Part shown: positions 35,701 to 46,923 of the stretch, in pieces | How positions within the stretch are numbered: the first letter of the stretch is position 1 | How the letters are laid out: each line of letters opens with the position of its first letter | Assembly (NCBI GenBank): GCA_900073065.1 | Contig: FJOG01000035.1 | Span: 366,317 to 430,316 of the forward strand | Length of the DNA stretch: 64,000 bases | Direction: 5' to 3' | Origin: Phialocephala subalpina | Lineage: Eukaryota; Ascomycota; Leotiomycetes; Helotiales; Mollisiaceae | Program-made: the position numbers and the translations under genes | The notes under the pieces: model-generated | What the model was told of the DNA's origin: nothing | The model's input: the letters and a program-made list of their open reading frames with translations, nothing else | The model's database searches: none

Positions 35701-37262
35701 CTTGTGCTGTGAGGACGCCACGCGAATTCCTGCTGAGACAATAAAAAGCACGTCGAGGCTGCAGCCCCGCCTATGTATCTTCAGGATGTAGATACAATGG
35801 GAGCGGGTAGCTCACTAATTAATAGATCCGGGTAAGATCAGGACTTAGCTGGAGCCGAAGACATCCGCTGAAGATGAGTTCTCCCAGGAGAAGCTCCATG
35901 GTCAGTAAAAGATAGCCAGGTATCCTGTACAAGGCAGGCGCGCCTGGCCATCGAGCTGGGGCCTTATCCGATGGGTACACTGAGCAGCACGGCAGCTAAT
36001 GCTCTCAACAGCGGTGGACGGATGGGCTCTTAGTGGCGCATTTGGGGTCTGAAGCGGATGCTGATCTGAAGTTTGCCCTGAAACTAGTTTTCATGAATAC
36101 TGACTGCAAAATGCGGGCAAGGTGGGGTGGCTTGAAGCTTCTCACTGGAGAAGGAGCAACGCCCGAAAGACCCTGGGTAGTAGATCTGGATGCTGCACAT
36201 GGCTGTCGACGATTGCCGAACCATGCCTGGCCGTGCCGTCTTCGCTTTAAATGTCTCGCGGCTGATTCTTCATTTTGGTTCATGGGATCGAGAAACCGAG
36301 TTCTCGGGATCCACGATGGGCAGTTGATGCAGAGACCGCCACAGATGTTCAGCCACAGTTCCGGGATCTCAATCGCATCGGCATTGCTGGAATCGTGTTG
36401 CCATTGTGCTCTCGGGGCACGAGAAGGGAGAAGGGGTGAGATGGAGCATCACGACACCCCAAGCGTTGCGGGACCGAGAGCCGGTGCCTCATCCGATGGT
36501 AAGACAGAGCATATATACGGGGTGTCACGACGACCTCAACGCCCTGTCCAACGTCCAATTGGGAAAGCTGCGTCGCATCCGTGAAATATTGATGTCTGCC
36601 GCCAGTTGAAGTGATTGCCTAGGAATTGATCGGCCAGTCCAACGTGAATTTGCAACCCTCGCCACCAGTGATGCTTCGTCTTGGCCATGTGCAGCGATGC
36701 GGGGAGGTTCTTTCAGTCCACAGACACACTTGATATAGTAACTCTCCTCCGTCTGGGCAGCACAACGGCACATCTGTCGCGGGAAGAATTGATGAATGAA
36801 AGTGCGCTGTTTGTTTTTCCTAGCGCAACCATGCGAGATGGATGGGTCGGCATTGCTTTTTGCGCTTTGGGCAATGGCTCGGTGACTTCGGTGGTGTGGT
36901 GTGATGTGATGTGATGCATGACCAGAACACACGCGTACGGGAGCTTAATGTAGGGCTGGGAAGTGCTTGGGTATCGAGCAGCAGCGTCAACCTTCTCTTC
37001 TTCTGTGCATCATCCGTCCCTTTCAACGAGCCACCGAGTTGTCCATTGTCCGCATCCCTTATCCGATACTGTAGCCTGTCCCGGTGGCATCAGTTCATGC
37101 TGACGGAACAATCTCCCCGCATTGGAGCGACCGTTTCACCTCGTCGAGCAGCAGTAAGCTGAGCTCATCGGGAGCTATCCTCACCCGGCGGGATTGAAGC
37201 TCCAGGCCAACTGTCCACGTCCAGCAGCATCCGACACAAGAAGATGGTCTGGATGAGAAACT
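35701..37262. other. Divergent intergenic region, no supported gene
   Basis: 1.56 kb between the CoA-transferase (-) and the Zn2Cys6 regulator (+). A 183-codon plus ORF (36033-36584) and a 135-codon minus ORF (36525-36932) overlap each other and resemble no family. This probably holds both promoters. Confidence 0.45.
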
Positions 37263-40200
37263 ATGACACGCCCGAAAGTGGACCCCGACAAGCGGCAACG
37301 GACTGCACAAGCCTGCGATTCTTGTAAACGTCGAAAGCAGAAAGTAAGTAATAACACAGAAATTGTATTGCAGCTTCACCTTCCATCGAGTCGCATGAGA
37401 GCGACCCCTGTGGCAGCGCCTGCACTTGCTTCAGCTCTCCTATTGTAGGCACAACACAACGAGTACTCCCACATCTCCCCATGCGTTGAAGACTTTTGCT
37501 TTGTTGAAATCCCGTGGAGGATTTTGATGCAAGGGATCTCCAAAGTCATCGCGAAGATCACCGATGTTTCTCTCGAAGTGGTCAGCCTCAACAGAACAAC
37601 AACACAGAACCACTGAGAACCTGTGTGCAACCGACATTGAGCTGTCATATTCTCTTTCACAACAGATCCCGATCCAAGTGGATAATAGCTGGAGTTCTCG
37701 AGTTTCAGTTGTTTCTTTTCAATGAGATGTGGGTCATGTGACCAGACCCTCTTCACTTTAACTCACTAGACTGTTGTTGCATAATCTTAGTTGAGATTAC
37801 CCTACTACTCGTTCCTCAAGTCCTTTCAAGTCCTGTGTTGAGACATGGGTCTACTCGGATCTTGTCCTTCAGTAATTGTCCCGTACTTTGCGAGCACTTT
37901 TATCTGAACTCAAGTTCCTACATCATCTCAACATTTCAACAATTATAGTAGAAATACTGACGCCTCATCTATAGTGTAATGGCCTACGCCCTTGCTTTAC
38001 ATGTGCCAAGCGGAACCTGACATGCTCTTACGGCGCTCCGGACAATGGCTCTGATGACATACAGGCGCCTTCTCCGAAACGTCGGATGCTAGATGGAGCA
38101 CCCAATGGCCTCTCCAATGGTCTCTCGATGGACCCAGATGACAAGCAAATGCATTCACCGGCGGTTGCTCAATCTCCATGGTCCTCTAGTGCAATCAAGG
38201 GAGAGTTCAAGGGCCTCCCAGATACCCCTCGGACAGTTAGTGGCACTCCACGTCCAGGGTTCAATCTGGAAAGGGATGATGAACCGAAAGCAGCCATGCA
38301 AGCCCCTGATGGAGGAGCCACTTTAGAATCCAAAGGCTCTACCACAGATGGCCATGAAGAAGAGGCCGTTGTGTATAGCAACACTAGAATGTTGCAAGAC
38401 CCAACGGGCAGGTTACGTAAGTTTCAGAACTTTTCCTCGATAATTCTGATGGAATATCCATCTGCTGTTTGAAACACAAGTCTGACAAGTGCCCAACAGT
38501 ATACATTGGTGACTCGGCTACGCTGTCCTTCTTGCAGCTTATTCGAATGATCGTCGACACCGTAGCTGGTCCTTCGCCATTCACAATGGATCCAAGAAGG
38601 CATAGGATTGTCGAGAATACGATATCCCTACCCGAGAACATACGGCGTACTCACCTTCTTCCCGATCGACAGACTGCCAATGTTCTCGTGGACTCATACT
38701 TCACCAACGTGAGTTACACATCCTCCTACCTATCCCTATGCTGACAATCCAAAGGTAAACGGTCTTGTTGAAGTATGTCATCGCAAGACTTTCATGGCAA
38801 CTCTAGAGGTGTGCTACACAGATCCTCTGAACGCCGATCCCTCGTGGCTTTGCTTGCTCTATCTCATCTTTGCCATCGGTCTTGTTATGGCTGCTCCGAT
38901 ACCTGGCACCCCAGAAGATGCAATAATACAGAAATTGAGGAATGAGAGAGTTGACCGAGCAGAGATATTTTACTCTGATGCTAAACAGCTTGCCGACCCC
39001 TCCTCAGGATTTGAAGATGCTGGATTCTGGAGTATCCAAGCATTGACGTTGATGTCGGTATACATGCTGGCAGTCTCGAAAAGAAATGCAGCATACGCTT
39101 ACTACGGTAATACCTCTTCCCTTGGAAATATCGTCGTCGACTTACGCAATCAGGTATGGCGGTGCGATCTGCCTTCGCCTTAGGCCTTCACCGAGAAGAG
39201 ACAATGGTTATCTTCAGCAGTGCCGAACAGTCCGTCAGACGAAATTTGTGGCGGTCTCTCTTCGTCCTCGACAGGTTCCTCGCGACTTGTCTTGGGAGAC
39301 CGACCGCTATCAGAGAAAGTGATTGCTCTGGAACTACACTGCAAACGGGCGAGAAGGCACCGTTTCCGCAAGCGCCTTTCCCAACAGCAGCAAATGCCAA
39401 CTATATGAGCCCAAATGCTCTTGGACTCGAAGCATCTGTCCGCAGCTGTCACATGATTGGCGTAATCCTCGAAAAAGTCTATTCGAAACGGAAAATCTCG
39501 ACAAAAATTGCTCAAGAGATTGCAGATCATTGTAAAGGGTGGCCCAAAGCTTTGGATCCGTCTTTGCATTACCGTCAAGCCAACGCTGCAGATCCTGCCC
39601 AAGGAATTGCGATTCTGCATGTCAACTTGCTTCATTGTCATTCTGTCATTTTGCTTACAAGACCGTTCTTCCTCTTCTTGATGAATAAGATTCACCACGA
39701 CCGGATGGACTCTGCTCAGAGAAATGAGAAAGGCAGTTCGAGGATGGAGAGATTTGCTGGTGCGTGTGTAATTGCAAGCAACCACAGCATCGCTTTAATC
39801 CAAACCGCGCTTGAGAACCGATGCTTACCGCATCGAAACCCCTTTGTCATGTAATTCTGTCTCCATACTGCACCACACAACCATCTAATGCTCAACAGAT
39901 ACTTTCTCTTCGCAGCAGCACTTGTCGTACTCGCCAACGAGTTCTCTGCGCTTTGCGACAACCCAACAGCCAACACTTCCATCACAAACTCCATCAATAT
40001 CATGCATTACTTCGCTCAACACGATTCGCAAGGAAGTCGTCTTCTCTTCATTTTATCCTCATTCCGCGACGTAGTAATCCGCCAACAAACCGCACGCTCT
40101 CAACACCTCAGCGCGAACCAAACACCGCAAAGCTTCATGAACGCTCCACCTCTCCCCATAGCCGACGACAGCGACCCCATGGGAAGCCTATTCACCGGCA

Positions 40201-40703
40201 ACGGTCTCTTCTCTCCTTCAACAAAAACAACAGCAGGTCCCTCAAACGCGGAGCCAGGCCCCAGTCGACACAACTCAAACCCAAGCATCTCACCCCTCGC
40301 CCAACCCTCTCACCCCAAACACCGCACCTCCTCACACCCCCACACCACCTTCCCCAACTCAATCAACGGCGACCCCCTATCCTCACGAAACAACTCCCTC
40401 GACGCCTTCCTCGATCTCTCAAGAGTAAATAGCCATCCTAATAGTGCGGATGGAAATGATTCTCTTGGGGATGCGGAGATTGATTTCGAGGCTTTGTGGC
40501 AGTGGCCGAATAGTAATGGGACGGGTTTGACGCCTGGTGTTGGGACCGGGATGGGTAGTGGGAGTGGGAGTGGCGGGATGCTTGGGGGGAATCAGGGGAT
40601 GGGGATGGGGATTATGGGTGGGGGAGGGGTGGATGTGCAGGGGATTAGTGATAGTAGTGTGCCGTTGTTTGGGATGAATAATGCTGAGTTTGGGGGTTCG
40701 TGA
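37263..40703 (+). CDS. Zn2Cys6 transcription factor, 861 aa
   Basis: Six exons: 37263-37343, 37975-38416, 38500-38708, 38755-39106, 39154-39850, 39899-40703. All junctions are GT-AG and phases add up. The zinc cluster is split: ACDSCKRRKQK in exon 1, then CNGLRPCFTCAKRNLTC in exon 2. The middle region (LYIGDSATLSFLQLIRMIV, later AYAYYG/MAVRSAFALGLHREE and LWRSLFVLDRFLATCLGRP) is the fungal-specific transcription factor domain. The C-terminus is Ser/Pro-rich, then Gly/Met-rich. Such proteins bind CGG-type sites and control catabolic or secondary pathways; the target is unknown. Intron 1 is 631 nt, far longer than the others (46-84 nt). Confidence 0.9.
37344..37974 (+). other. Unusually long intron inside the zinc-cluster codons
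   Basis: GTAAGT at 37344, acceptor ATCTATAG ending 37974. It separates the third and fourth cysteines of the Zn2Cys6 motif. Short ORFs inside have no recognisable content. Confidence 0.7.
40541..40630 (+). other. G-run tract with G-quadruplex potential in the C-terminal codons
   Basis: At least ten runs of three or more G within 90 bp of the coding strand, encoding the Gly/Met-rich tail of the Zn2Cys6 protein. Loops are 1-6 nt. A C-rich coding stretch (about 40140-40400) lies just upstream. Confidence 0.6.
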
Positions 40704-42238
40704 ACGTGGTATGAGGTACATGAAGAGGCGTCTGGATGTCCCGAGATCTTTAGGGCTTTGCTAATCTCAGGATGGGACTTGGGCTTGAGTGTTATTTTCA
40801 TTTGGTGGTACTGGACTGGCCAGCTCGGGACGGGATTCAAAAAGGTTTGGTAAGTGTAAAATAGGTTGACTGGAAAAAGTGGCATGGATGGATAGTTGGT
40901 TCTCGGCATGGCGTGATTGGGTTTACTTGGATATAGACTTCTATTCCTATCTCGTGTTCCCGAATCCCAGGAGATTCGTGAACGGCGAAGTGCTTGCCAC
41001 TCCTTTATTGGTAAGCTTGTACCCCTTTCTTCTGAGTGAGAATGTTCCTTTCTTCATTGTCCGTCCAGGATACTGCATCCTCCTACCCCACATTCTCTAT
41101 TTTTACTGAGATGACTTTATCTCTTTTATGTCCGCCCCTGCTCTCCTTGATCTCCTTATCCCCCCAACTTCCCTCCTCAAACCCCCTTCACCGATTCATC
41201 TCATCTCAAAATCAGCAACTCAAAAAACAAACAACCATCCCAAAGCAAAGTAGCCCGCTGTCAACTAATCCACAACGTGTTACGTGAGTCAATACCCCTT
41301 GTCTTTCCCGTTCAAAGTCTTTATGAATATTGACAGCAAATGAATTGAGTTGACGACACTCCAATCTCAGCACTAATCCAGTAAAAACGCAAATGTCTAA
41401 GCGTTGACCTGATATAGAGGCAAGCAAAAAGAAAGCGGTGCTGACCGTCCTCTCCCAGGCTCCCTTCCGCTGGCGGATCTTCTGCTAATGGCTCCTCGCC
41501 TCGTGAGACTCGTTTAGCATCTTGCTTGAAAATCTCTGAGTGAGAAGAAGGGAAGGGGTTTTATAGGGGCTTGGGGTAGGGCATCAGGTGATTCAAAGGA
41601 ATGGAGAGAGGCGAACGGGCTCATGAGAGACTTTGCGGTGTTTACAAGGTTATTCTCAGATGCAAGAGAAGGGGTGATGAAGGTGTTCAAATGGTAAGAT
41701 ACATGCTGATATTCAACTATAAGTCTCAAACCTTGCTGATTGTTTGAGGCTGATGATCTCAGTATTTTCAATGTCCTGGCATTGAGAGAACAATTGAGGA
41801 GACTTAACATAACTGAGAATACTGCACATAGTAAGACACCGCGGTGTTGACCATCGGAGAAAGTGGGATGAAAAAAGTTCAACCAAGGCTGGGAGATTGA
41901 GGACGCTGGATGGGATTATAGTTTGAGGTAAATCACTCCTTGGATATGGTAATCACCGTTTACACTGGCTCGTAATTTCTGGGAAACTCAAGGCTTTCCA
42001 TTCATGTGCTGTCCGTGATGAGGTTTACTGTTGACATCGAATCGTAAGATTACAATGCATTGTGCCAGATAACTTTGGCTACCACTCCACCAATATCCCG
42101 TGAATCGCAGAAGTCAAGGCTTAAGAAGTTGCTGATCATTTTCCCAACTCCCTTAGGTCATTGTACCCTACGTCGATTAGCAGAGGTAGATCGGCTTTCT
42201 GGGAGAGTAGGTACCTTTTGCTCCTTTGTTGCTGGCGT
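40704..42238. other. Intergenic region
   Basis: 1.5 kb between the regulator and the first 2EXR gene, both stops facing inward. A 122-codon minus ORF (41514-41882) has a short hydrophobic stretch (GVLLCAVFSVMLSLLNCSL) but no family; I keep it only as a remote possibility. A pyrimidine-rich tract is visible around 41080-41200. Confidence 0.45.
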
Positions 42239-43363
42239 CTAAGAAGGACGTTTGAAATACTTGAAGCTTAGAACTCTAGGATTAAAGAAGGCTTCCACAA
42301 TCTCCTTGTTTATGTCTTGTTGAACTTGCGAGACGTCCAGAATACCTACTTCGACGATCTGAGGGACCTCCTTTTCATCGCTTCCTCCATCCTCTTCGTC
42401 GCTGTCTCCATCCTCTTCTTCATCGCTTCTATCCAGTGGGACAACAAATGTCTCCAATTGTTTCCATTGTGATGCGTAGCCAAGGTCAGCTATCATTTTG
42501 CGGACAAATCTACGCGATGACCACATCTCCCTGAGGACACCAAAGTCAACGGCTACAGTCCGAACTTTGTCACTGCCCATGATCTCATGCCCGAAATCCT
42601 TTTTGAGGAAGAGATTTTTTACCACTTCGGCTTTTTTGGCTAGGTTGGGTGGGTTGAGTGGGAAGGGTGGGCTGATCTGGCAAATTTCCGGAACTCCTCT
42701 AGTGGTGATAAAGAGGATGTCGACGGTGGGATCAAAGTAGATGCGAGCTGGAGGTGGGGAGTCGTGGCGGGAAACAGAACGGCATGCAAATGTGAGTTCG
42801 TAATGTTCCTTCGCTTCGTGGCGTGATTGCATACAGGTGTGCAACACACTTGGGATTGTTATCGGCGACCAGTAGTAAGGCTCAGCGTTCTTCCAGGTTC
42901 CTCCGTCGTCGTGCTTGTAATGGAGGTGTACAAGACGTTCTCGAGGCAGTGCGAAGAACCCCAGATCGCGGAACAGTTAGCAGTTGCTCAGCTCGTATCG
43001 TCTCTAGAAGTCTGGGACCTTATCGTAGGACAAAGTCAGGAGACAAGTTCGGGGTAGGAGAGGGGGTTCTGCCCCAACACTTACAGATTCGTAGCTGGAC
43101 TTCAATAGGCAAGCCTGGGAAGACAGTGAAGGCGGTTCCTTTGTCAAGGTCAGTCTTTAAGTTTTAGATCGTGTGTTTGTACGAATGTGCTTACCTTGCT
43201 TGCTGTTGTCGGGGTGCTCCGTCAGCTTCGGGTCTGCGACAGTGACACTATATGTGGCTGTTGTCTCTTCCTCTTGTGCGCTCTTCTCCCCTCGTTGTTG
43301 CTTCTCTGTTGAGTCGTTGGGATCCATCTTGGTCTTTGCGCTGACGTTGTGTTGCTGCATCAT
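42239..43363 (-). CDS. 2EXR-domain protein, about 314 aa; one splice acceptor is not AG
   Basis: Exons 43363-43195 (MMQQHNVSAKTKM), 43139-43086 and 42960-42239. The 2EXR domain starts FTVFPGLPIEVQLRI and continues with FFALPRERLVHLHY, ITIPSVLHTCMQSRHEAKEHY and PARIYFDPTVDILF. The tail is acidic (runs of Asp/Glu). Intron 1 is canonical. Intron 2 has GTAAGTG and a CTAAC branch, but the acceptor required by both phase and homology ends in GG instead of AG (42962-42961). The site may be mutated, so this may be an early pseudogene, or the base may be a sequence error. 2EXR proteins are abundant in ascomycetes and of unknown function. Confidence 0.65.
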
Positions 43364-43774
43364 AAAGTCAGGTCGTTGATGAAGTCTAAAGCAGGTCAGA
43401 AGATGGAAAGGTGGAAAATATAGAACAGTATACGAGTTAGCCTCCATTGTTGACCCCCTTCTAGCTAGCCGCAAGTGCCACAGCGAGCCGAAAAACGCCC
43501 CCACAGGAATCTAGATTTATTTTATCTCCAAAGTATGTTTGACTTGGTTGGATTTTAGTTTGCTCGTCACGTTTGCTTGACCAGGTTACAGATTCCTTGA
43601 CTCTTTCACTCCTCTTCGCTCGGCTTTACCTCTTCTTTCTTTCACCCACATGAAATTCTTCCCAACGTCAGATCGTTCTTCTATCTTATATGGAGTCGAG
43701 AATCACCAGCTCAGCAAACTGGAGTCATGTATCCCATCCATGACAAGACTGTCTTTGCTCGGAGGCAAACAGCA
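43364..43774. promoter_or_regulatory. Divergent promoter between two 2EXR genes
   Basis: 411 bp separate the starts of the minus-strand and plus-strand 2EXR genes. No ORF crosses it credibly. Confidence 0.45.
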
Positions 43775-45016
43775 ATGGCAACTTTCGGTCGTAAGTTTCT
43801 AGATCTTCAGAATACACTCCCCCTCTTCCTCCTCCTGCTTCGAGTACAATACTTGAACGCACTACAAAGCCATCTGCATTTCGTTATTCAACGGATATTC
43901 TTTGCGTCGTACCCCTTTGAAACATTTGTTGACGTCGAAATCATCCTTCAGGAACGTCAGGTCTCCGCTCACGAGCCTCTCCTTGGGCACTTACGCAAGG
44001 AAGCTCTCCACAATTCACCAAGCCAGAGAATGCCCCTACCAAAGCCGAGAACGAGAGCAAGACCAAGAATAAGAGCAACAATATCAAGCACAAGGATCGG
44101 CAACTGAGAGACCTGTTTGAAGAACTATTCGGGGAGAGCGAAGACACTGAAAAATCGAAATCCAGATACCTCACTCGCGAAGAGCAATTAAGAATCAACG
44201 AATTTACGCCCGAAGGCATGCCAGAGAACAAGGAAAATTTTCAACCATTCGCCCACACGACTGTCAAGTCAATGAGCTATCCCTGGCAATTCGGCCGTCG
44301 CAAAGGCACAACTTTCACCCTCTTCCCAAAGCTTCCCATCGAGTTGCGCACCATGATCTGGACCTTATCACTCCCAGGCTCACGAGTCGTCGAAATTAAA
44401 CGCACGCGTAACGATGATGACGCTTCTCCAGACTATCGATCAGCTGCCATCGTCCCAGTTGCCCTCCATGTTAGTCAAGAGTCACGTACGATCGCGCAGA
44501 AGCACTACAGTCTGTCATTCGGTCCAAGCATCTTCGAGCACGCAGGAAAGATCTGGTTTGACAAGAATATCGATGTATTGTTCTTCAGCTGCAGACGTCT
44601 GTCACACCATAGCGAGATTACGAGGTTCCTGATGTGGGCTTGTGATATTGATAAGATTCAGCATCTAGGTAAGTCCAGTTCACCGGATCTACCGCACCTT
44701 ACTCTTGTTCCTCCTTTTCTGTCTACATTCAATACTAATACCGAGCCCTCTATCGATAGTTATGTGTGGCGCCGCCTGCGAATACCTCGTAGCCTCACTC
44801 GGTGATAATCAAATCTTGGTCGAGAGGTTGAAGAAGAACATGAAGGTTCAGAGCCTGGTCTGCACTTCCCACGGAACAAGCCTCTCGCGCAAGAATCTCC
44901 GGATCGAAAGCCTCAAAACACCCATCGAGTTCATTTCCGAAGAAGTTGGACAGAAGGTTGAGAGTATGTTGGGCGCCAAGATCAAGTATGGTATCACGAA
45001 GAGTGGTCGTTGGTAA
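43775..45016 (+). CDS. 2EXR-domain protein, 329 aa
   Basis: Exons 43775-43790 (a 16-nt first exon, MATFG plus one base), 43952-44668 and 44760-45016. Introns are GTAAGT...CCTTCAG (phase 1) and GTAAGT...CGATAG (phase 1). About 110 residues of Lys/Glu/Ser-rich sequence precede the domain: FTLFPKLPIELRTMIWTLSL, PGSRVVEIKR, VPVALHVSQESRTIAQKHY, GKIWFDKNIDVLFF. The C-terminal helix-rich part follows. The ATG of exon 1 is preferred because it joins the long open frame through consensus splice sites. Molecular function is unknown. Confidence 0.82.
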
Positions 45017-45356
45017 TGTTGGGCAGAGGGTGGCTTCATTGTGGGACTGGTTGATATAAATACGTTGACATGGCTGCATTGATTGCTAACAGGGATTTGC
45101 GTTAGTTCCAAAGCATCGGCCGGTGAAGCACATGTAACATAACAATCGAGGGTCGCGTCCAAACTGGGAGCGTGCTTTGTATCACGTGGATTCAATGTCC
45201 GTCTAGATTTCCAACATTGACTTTTTCGGAATGCGTGAAAGCTTTGTGAGACTATCAGTGATGCACTCTTGTTTCCTCCTATTTGATATCAAAGTCGTTC
45301 CCGTACCGGAAGGAAGTCTGGACGGTGGCTCCTTCCCCTTTTTAAGCGAGCTCAGA
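45017..45356. other. Short intergenic region between 2EXR genes
   Basis: 340 bp; an open frame extends upstream from the ATG at 45357 to 45231, but I see no reason to use the earlier start. Confidence 0.4.
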
Positions 45357-45698
45357 ATGTCCCAAAACGACGAGGACATTGACGCTAGTTTTGCACTAGC
45401 GGCAACGCAACAACATCAACTTCAGCCAAATTCTGTTCTTCATCCCAAATTTCGTCAACCAGGCATCAACACCGCGAATCGACGAGCGGCTGCGCATTAC
45501 TTTCTCAAGTGCTTGCAACCTCGAATTCGGTTGATTCAGCCAAACCGGACTTCACCTTCGCGCGTCGAGGCGGCTGAGCGCATCGATCGATACAAAGCCA
45601 TCCAAAATCTTCCCATTCACATCGCACATATCCTTGAACGCATATTACGAGCTCATTACCAAGGCCCACTTTCCGAAGATACACAATCCACAAGATGA
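45357..45698 (+). CDS. 113-aa ORF overlapping the start of the third 2EXR gene
   Basis: It starts MSQNDEDIDASFALAATQQ and ends at TGA. It contains a basic helical stretch (INTANRRAAAHYFLKC and RVEAAERIDRYK) but no domain I know. Its stop overlaps the ATG of the 2EXR ORF as ATGA. No consensus donor lies inside that would fuse the two frames. It may be a separate protein on the same mRNA, the N-terminus of the 2EXR protein lost by a frameshift, or a chance ORF. Confidence 0.45.
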   Translation: MSQNDEDIDASFALAATQQHQLQPNSVLHPKFRQPGINTANRRAAAHYFLKCLQPRIRLIQPNRTSPSRVEAAERIDRYKAIQNLPIHIAHILERILRAHYQGPLSEDTQSTR

Positions 45699-46923
45699 CC
45701 GACTATACCTCCAAGTCCTTCCAAGACTGGCGCGAGAATGGCGTCTTACACCTTCCCGAACCAAACCTACCTGCTACGAAGTCCGACATCGCACAAATTA
45801 CGTCCACCTCCTCAGCATCTCAACCGAAAAAGGGCCACGGCTATCGTCGCAGAAGACCACCTAGGCCAAACCCCAAGCTCAAGCAACTTACACCCCAAGA
45901 CCTCCTTGCGCAGGCGATGACAAAATACCCAATTTCTGGCCTTCTCAATCCTGCACTATTCCAAGCCTATATACGAAGTCCCACCACAACCCCAACTCCT
46001 TCGCCCTCGATCGACTCAAATTGGATCTCTCGATACAAGATGCGCGAGCCTCAGTTCCACAGCGGCCACAGCAAATATGCCTTGTCACAGACTATCAATA
46101 CGGCTTTATCCAAAGAGGTTGAAAAGATGGACATCAGTGCCCATAAGTTCACACTCTTCCCACGGCTACCAGCGGAGTTAAGATTGAAAATCTGGTTCTT
46201 TGCTCTGCCGAGACAACGCCTGGTCGAAATTATGGTGAACGAAACCTTCGACTCATACTTGTCAGATGCCAGCTCTGAAGACAGATGGTCACTAGTCAAG
46301 TCAGTTCGATCTCCTACGTCAGTTCCAGCCATCTTGCATACCTGCAATGAGTCTCGAGTAGAGGCCTTGAAGTACTACCATCTTTCGTTCGGCCGGAATA
46401 CCTCTTATTCCCGCAACATGAACCCCCGTATTTACTTTGATGCCTCTACGGACGTCTTGTACTTGAACTGTCATCACTTTCCCCTCGTCACGTTCATATG
46501 TCTTCTGAGACTCATTGGTCAGAGAATGGATATTGATAGTATGGACAAAGTCATCACCATTGCTCTGTGTCACGGACTAGCGAAGAATCTGGCAGAGCAG
46601 AATGGCAGCCATGATGCTATCAAGAATTATATTTACGAGTTTCCTGTGCTCGAACGGGTGATTTGTGTCCGCCATGGCATTAATTTACCCAGTGCGAATT
46701 ATCTGGTATCTGAAGGCTTCGAGAACCCTTCCACAATCCTGAAGCCGCGGGATATTGCCTCACTGGAACGTCTGTTTGGGGCCAAGGTGGAGTTCGGAAT
46801 CTCGCAGATGGGAAAAGCCGAGGTAAGATCAAATCATTTCACATCTCTTTTAGCATAAGAAATTAACCTTTTGTCTAGAGAGGCTATGCTGTTGCCTGTT
46901 CACAAGTTCCTGGAGGTTTTTAG
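45695..46923 (+). CDS. 2EXR-domain protein, 390 aa
   Basis: Exons 45695-46822 and 46879-46923; the intron is GTAAGA...TTGTCTAG in phase 0 and adds RGYAVACSQVPGGF. The N-terminal 145 residues are basic and Pro/Ser-rich (RRRRPPRPNPKLKQLTPQDL). The 2EXR domain follows: FTLFPRLPAELRLKIWFFAL, PRQRLVEIMV, VPAILHTCNESRVEALKYY, PRIYFDASTDVLYL. Without the intron the ORF runs 11 codons further to 46858; the spliced end resembles nothing decisive, so the C-terminus is uncertain. It is a close structural relative of the gene at 43.8 kb, in tandem with it. Confidence 0.82.

Noticed and set aside
36033..36584. 183-codon plus-strand ORF between the CoA-transferase and the Zn2Cys6 gene
   Set aside because: Composition looks random, it overlaps an opposite ORF, and it has no family resemblance or introns joining it to anything.
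39180..39785. 201-codon minus-strand ORF
   Set aside because: Antisense shadow of the transcription-factor domain of the Zn2Cys6 gene.
41514..41882. 122-codon minus-strand ORF with a hydrophobic stretch
   Set aside because: The hydrophobic part is preceded by about 14 polar residues, there are no homologous features, and no transcript signals.
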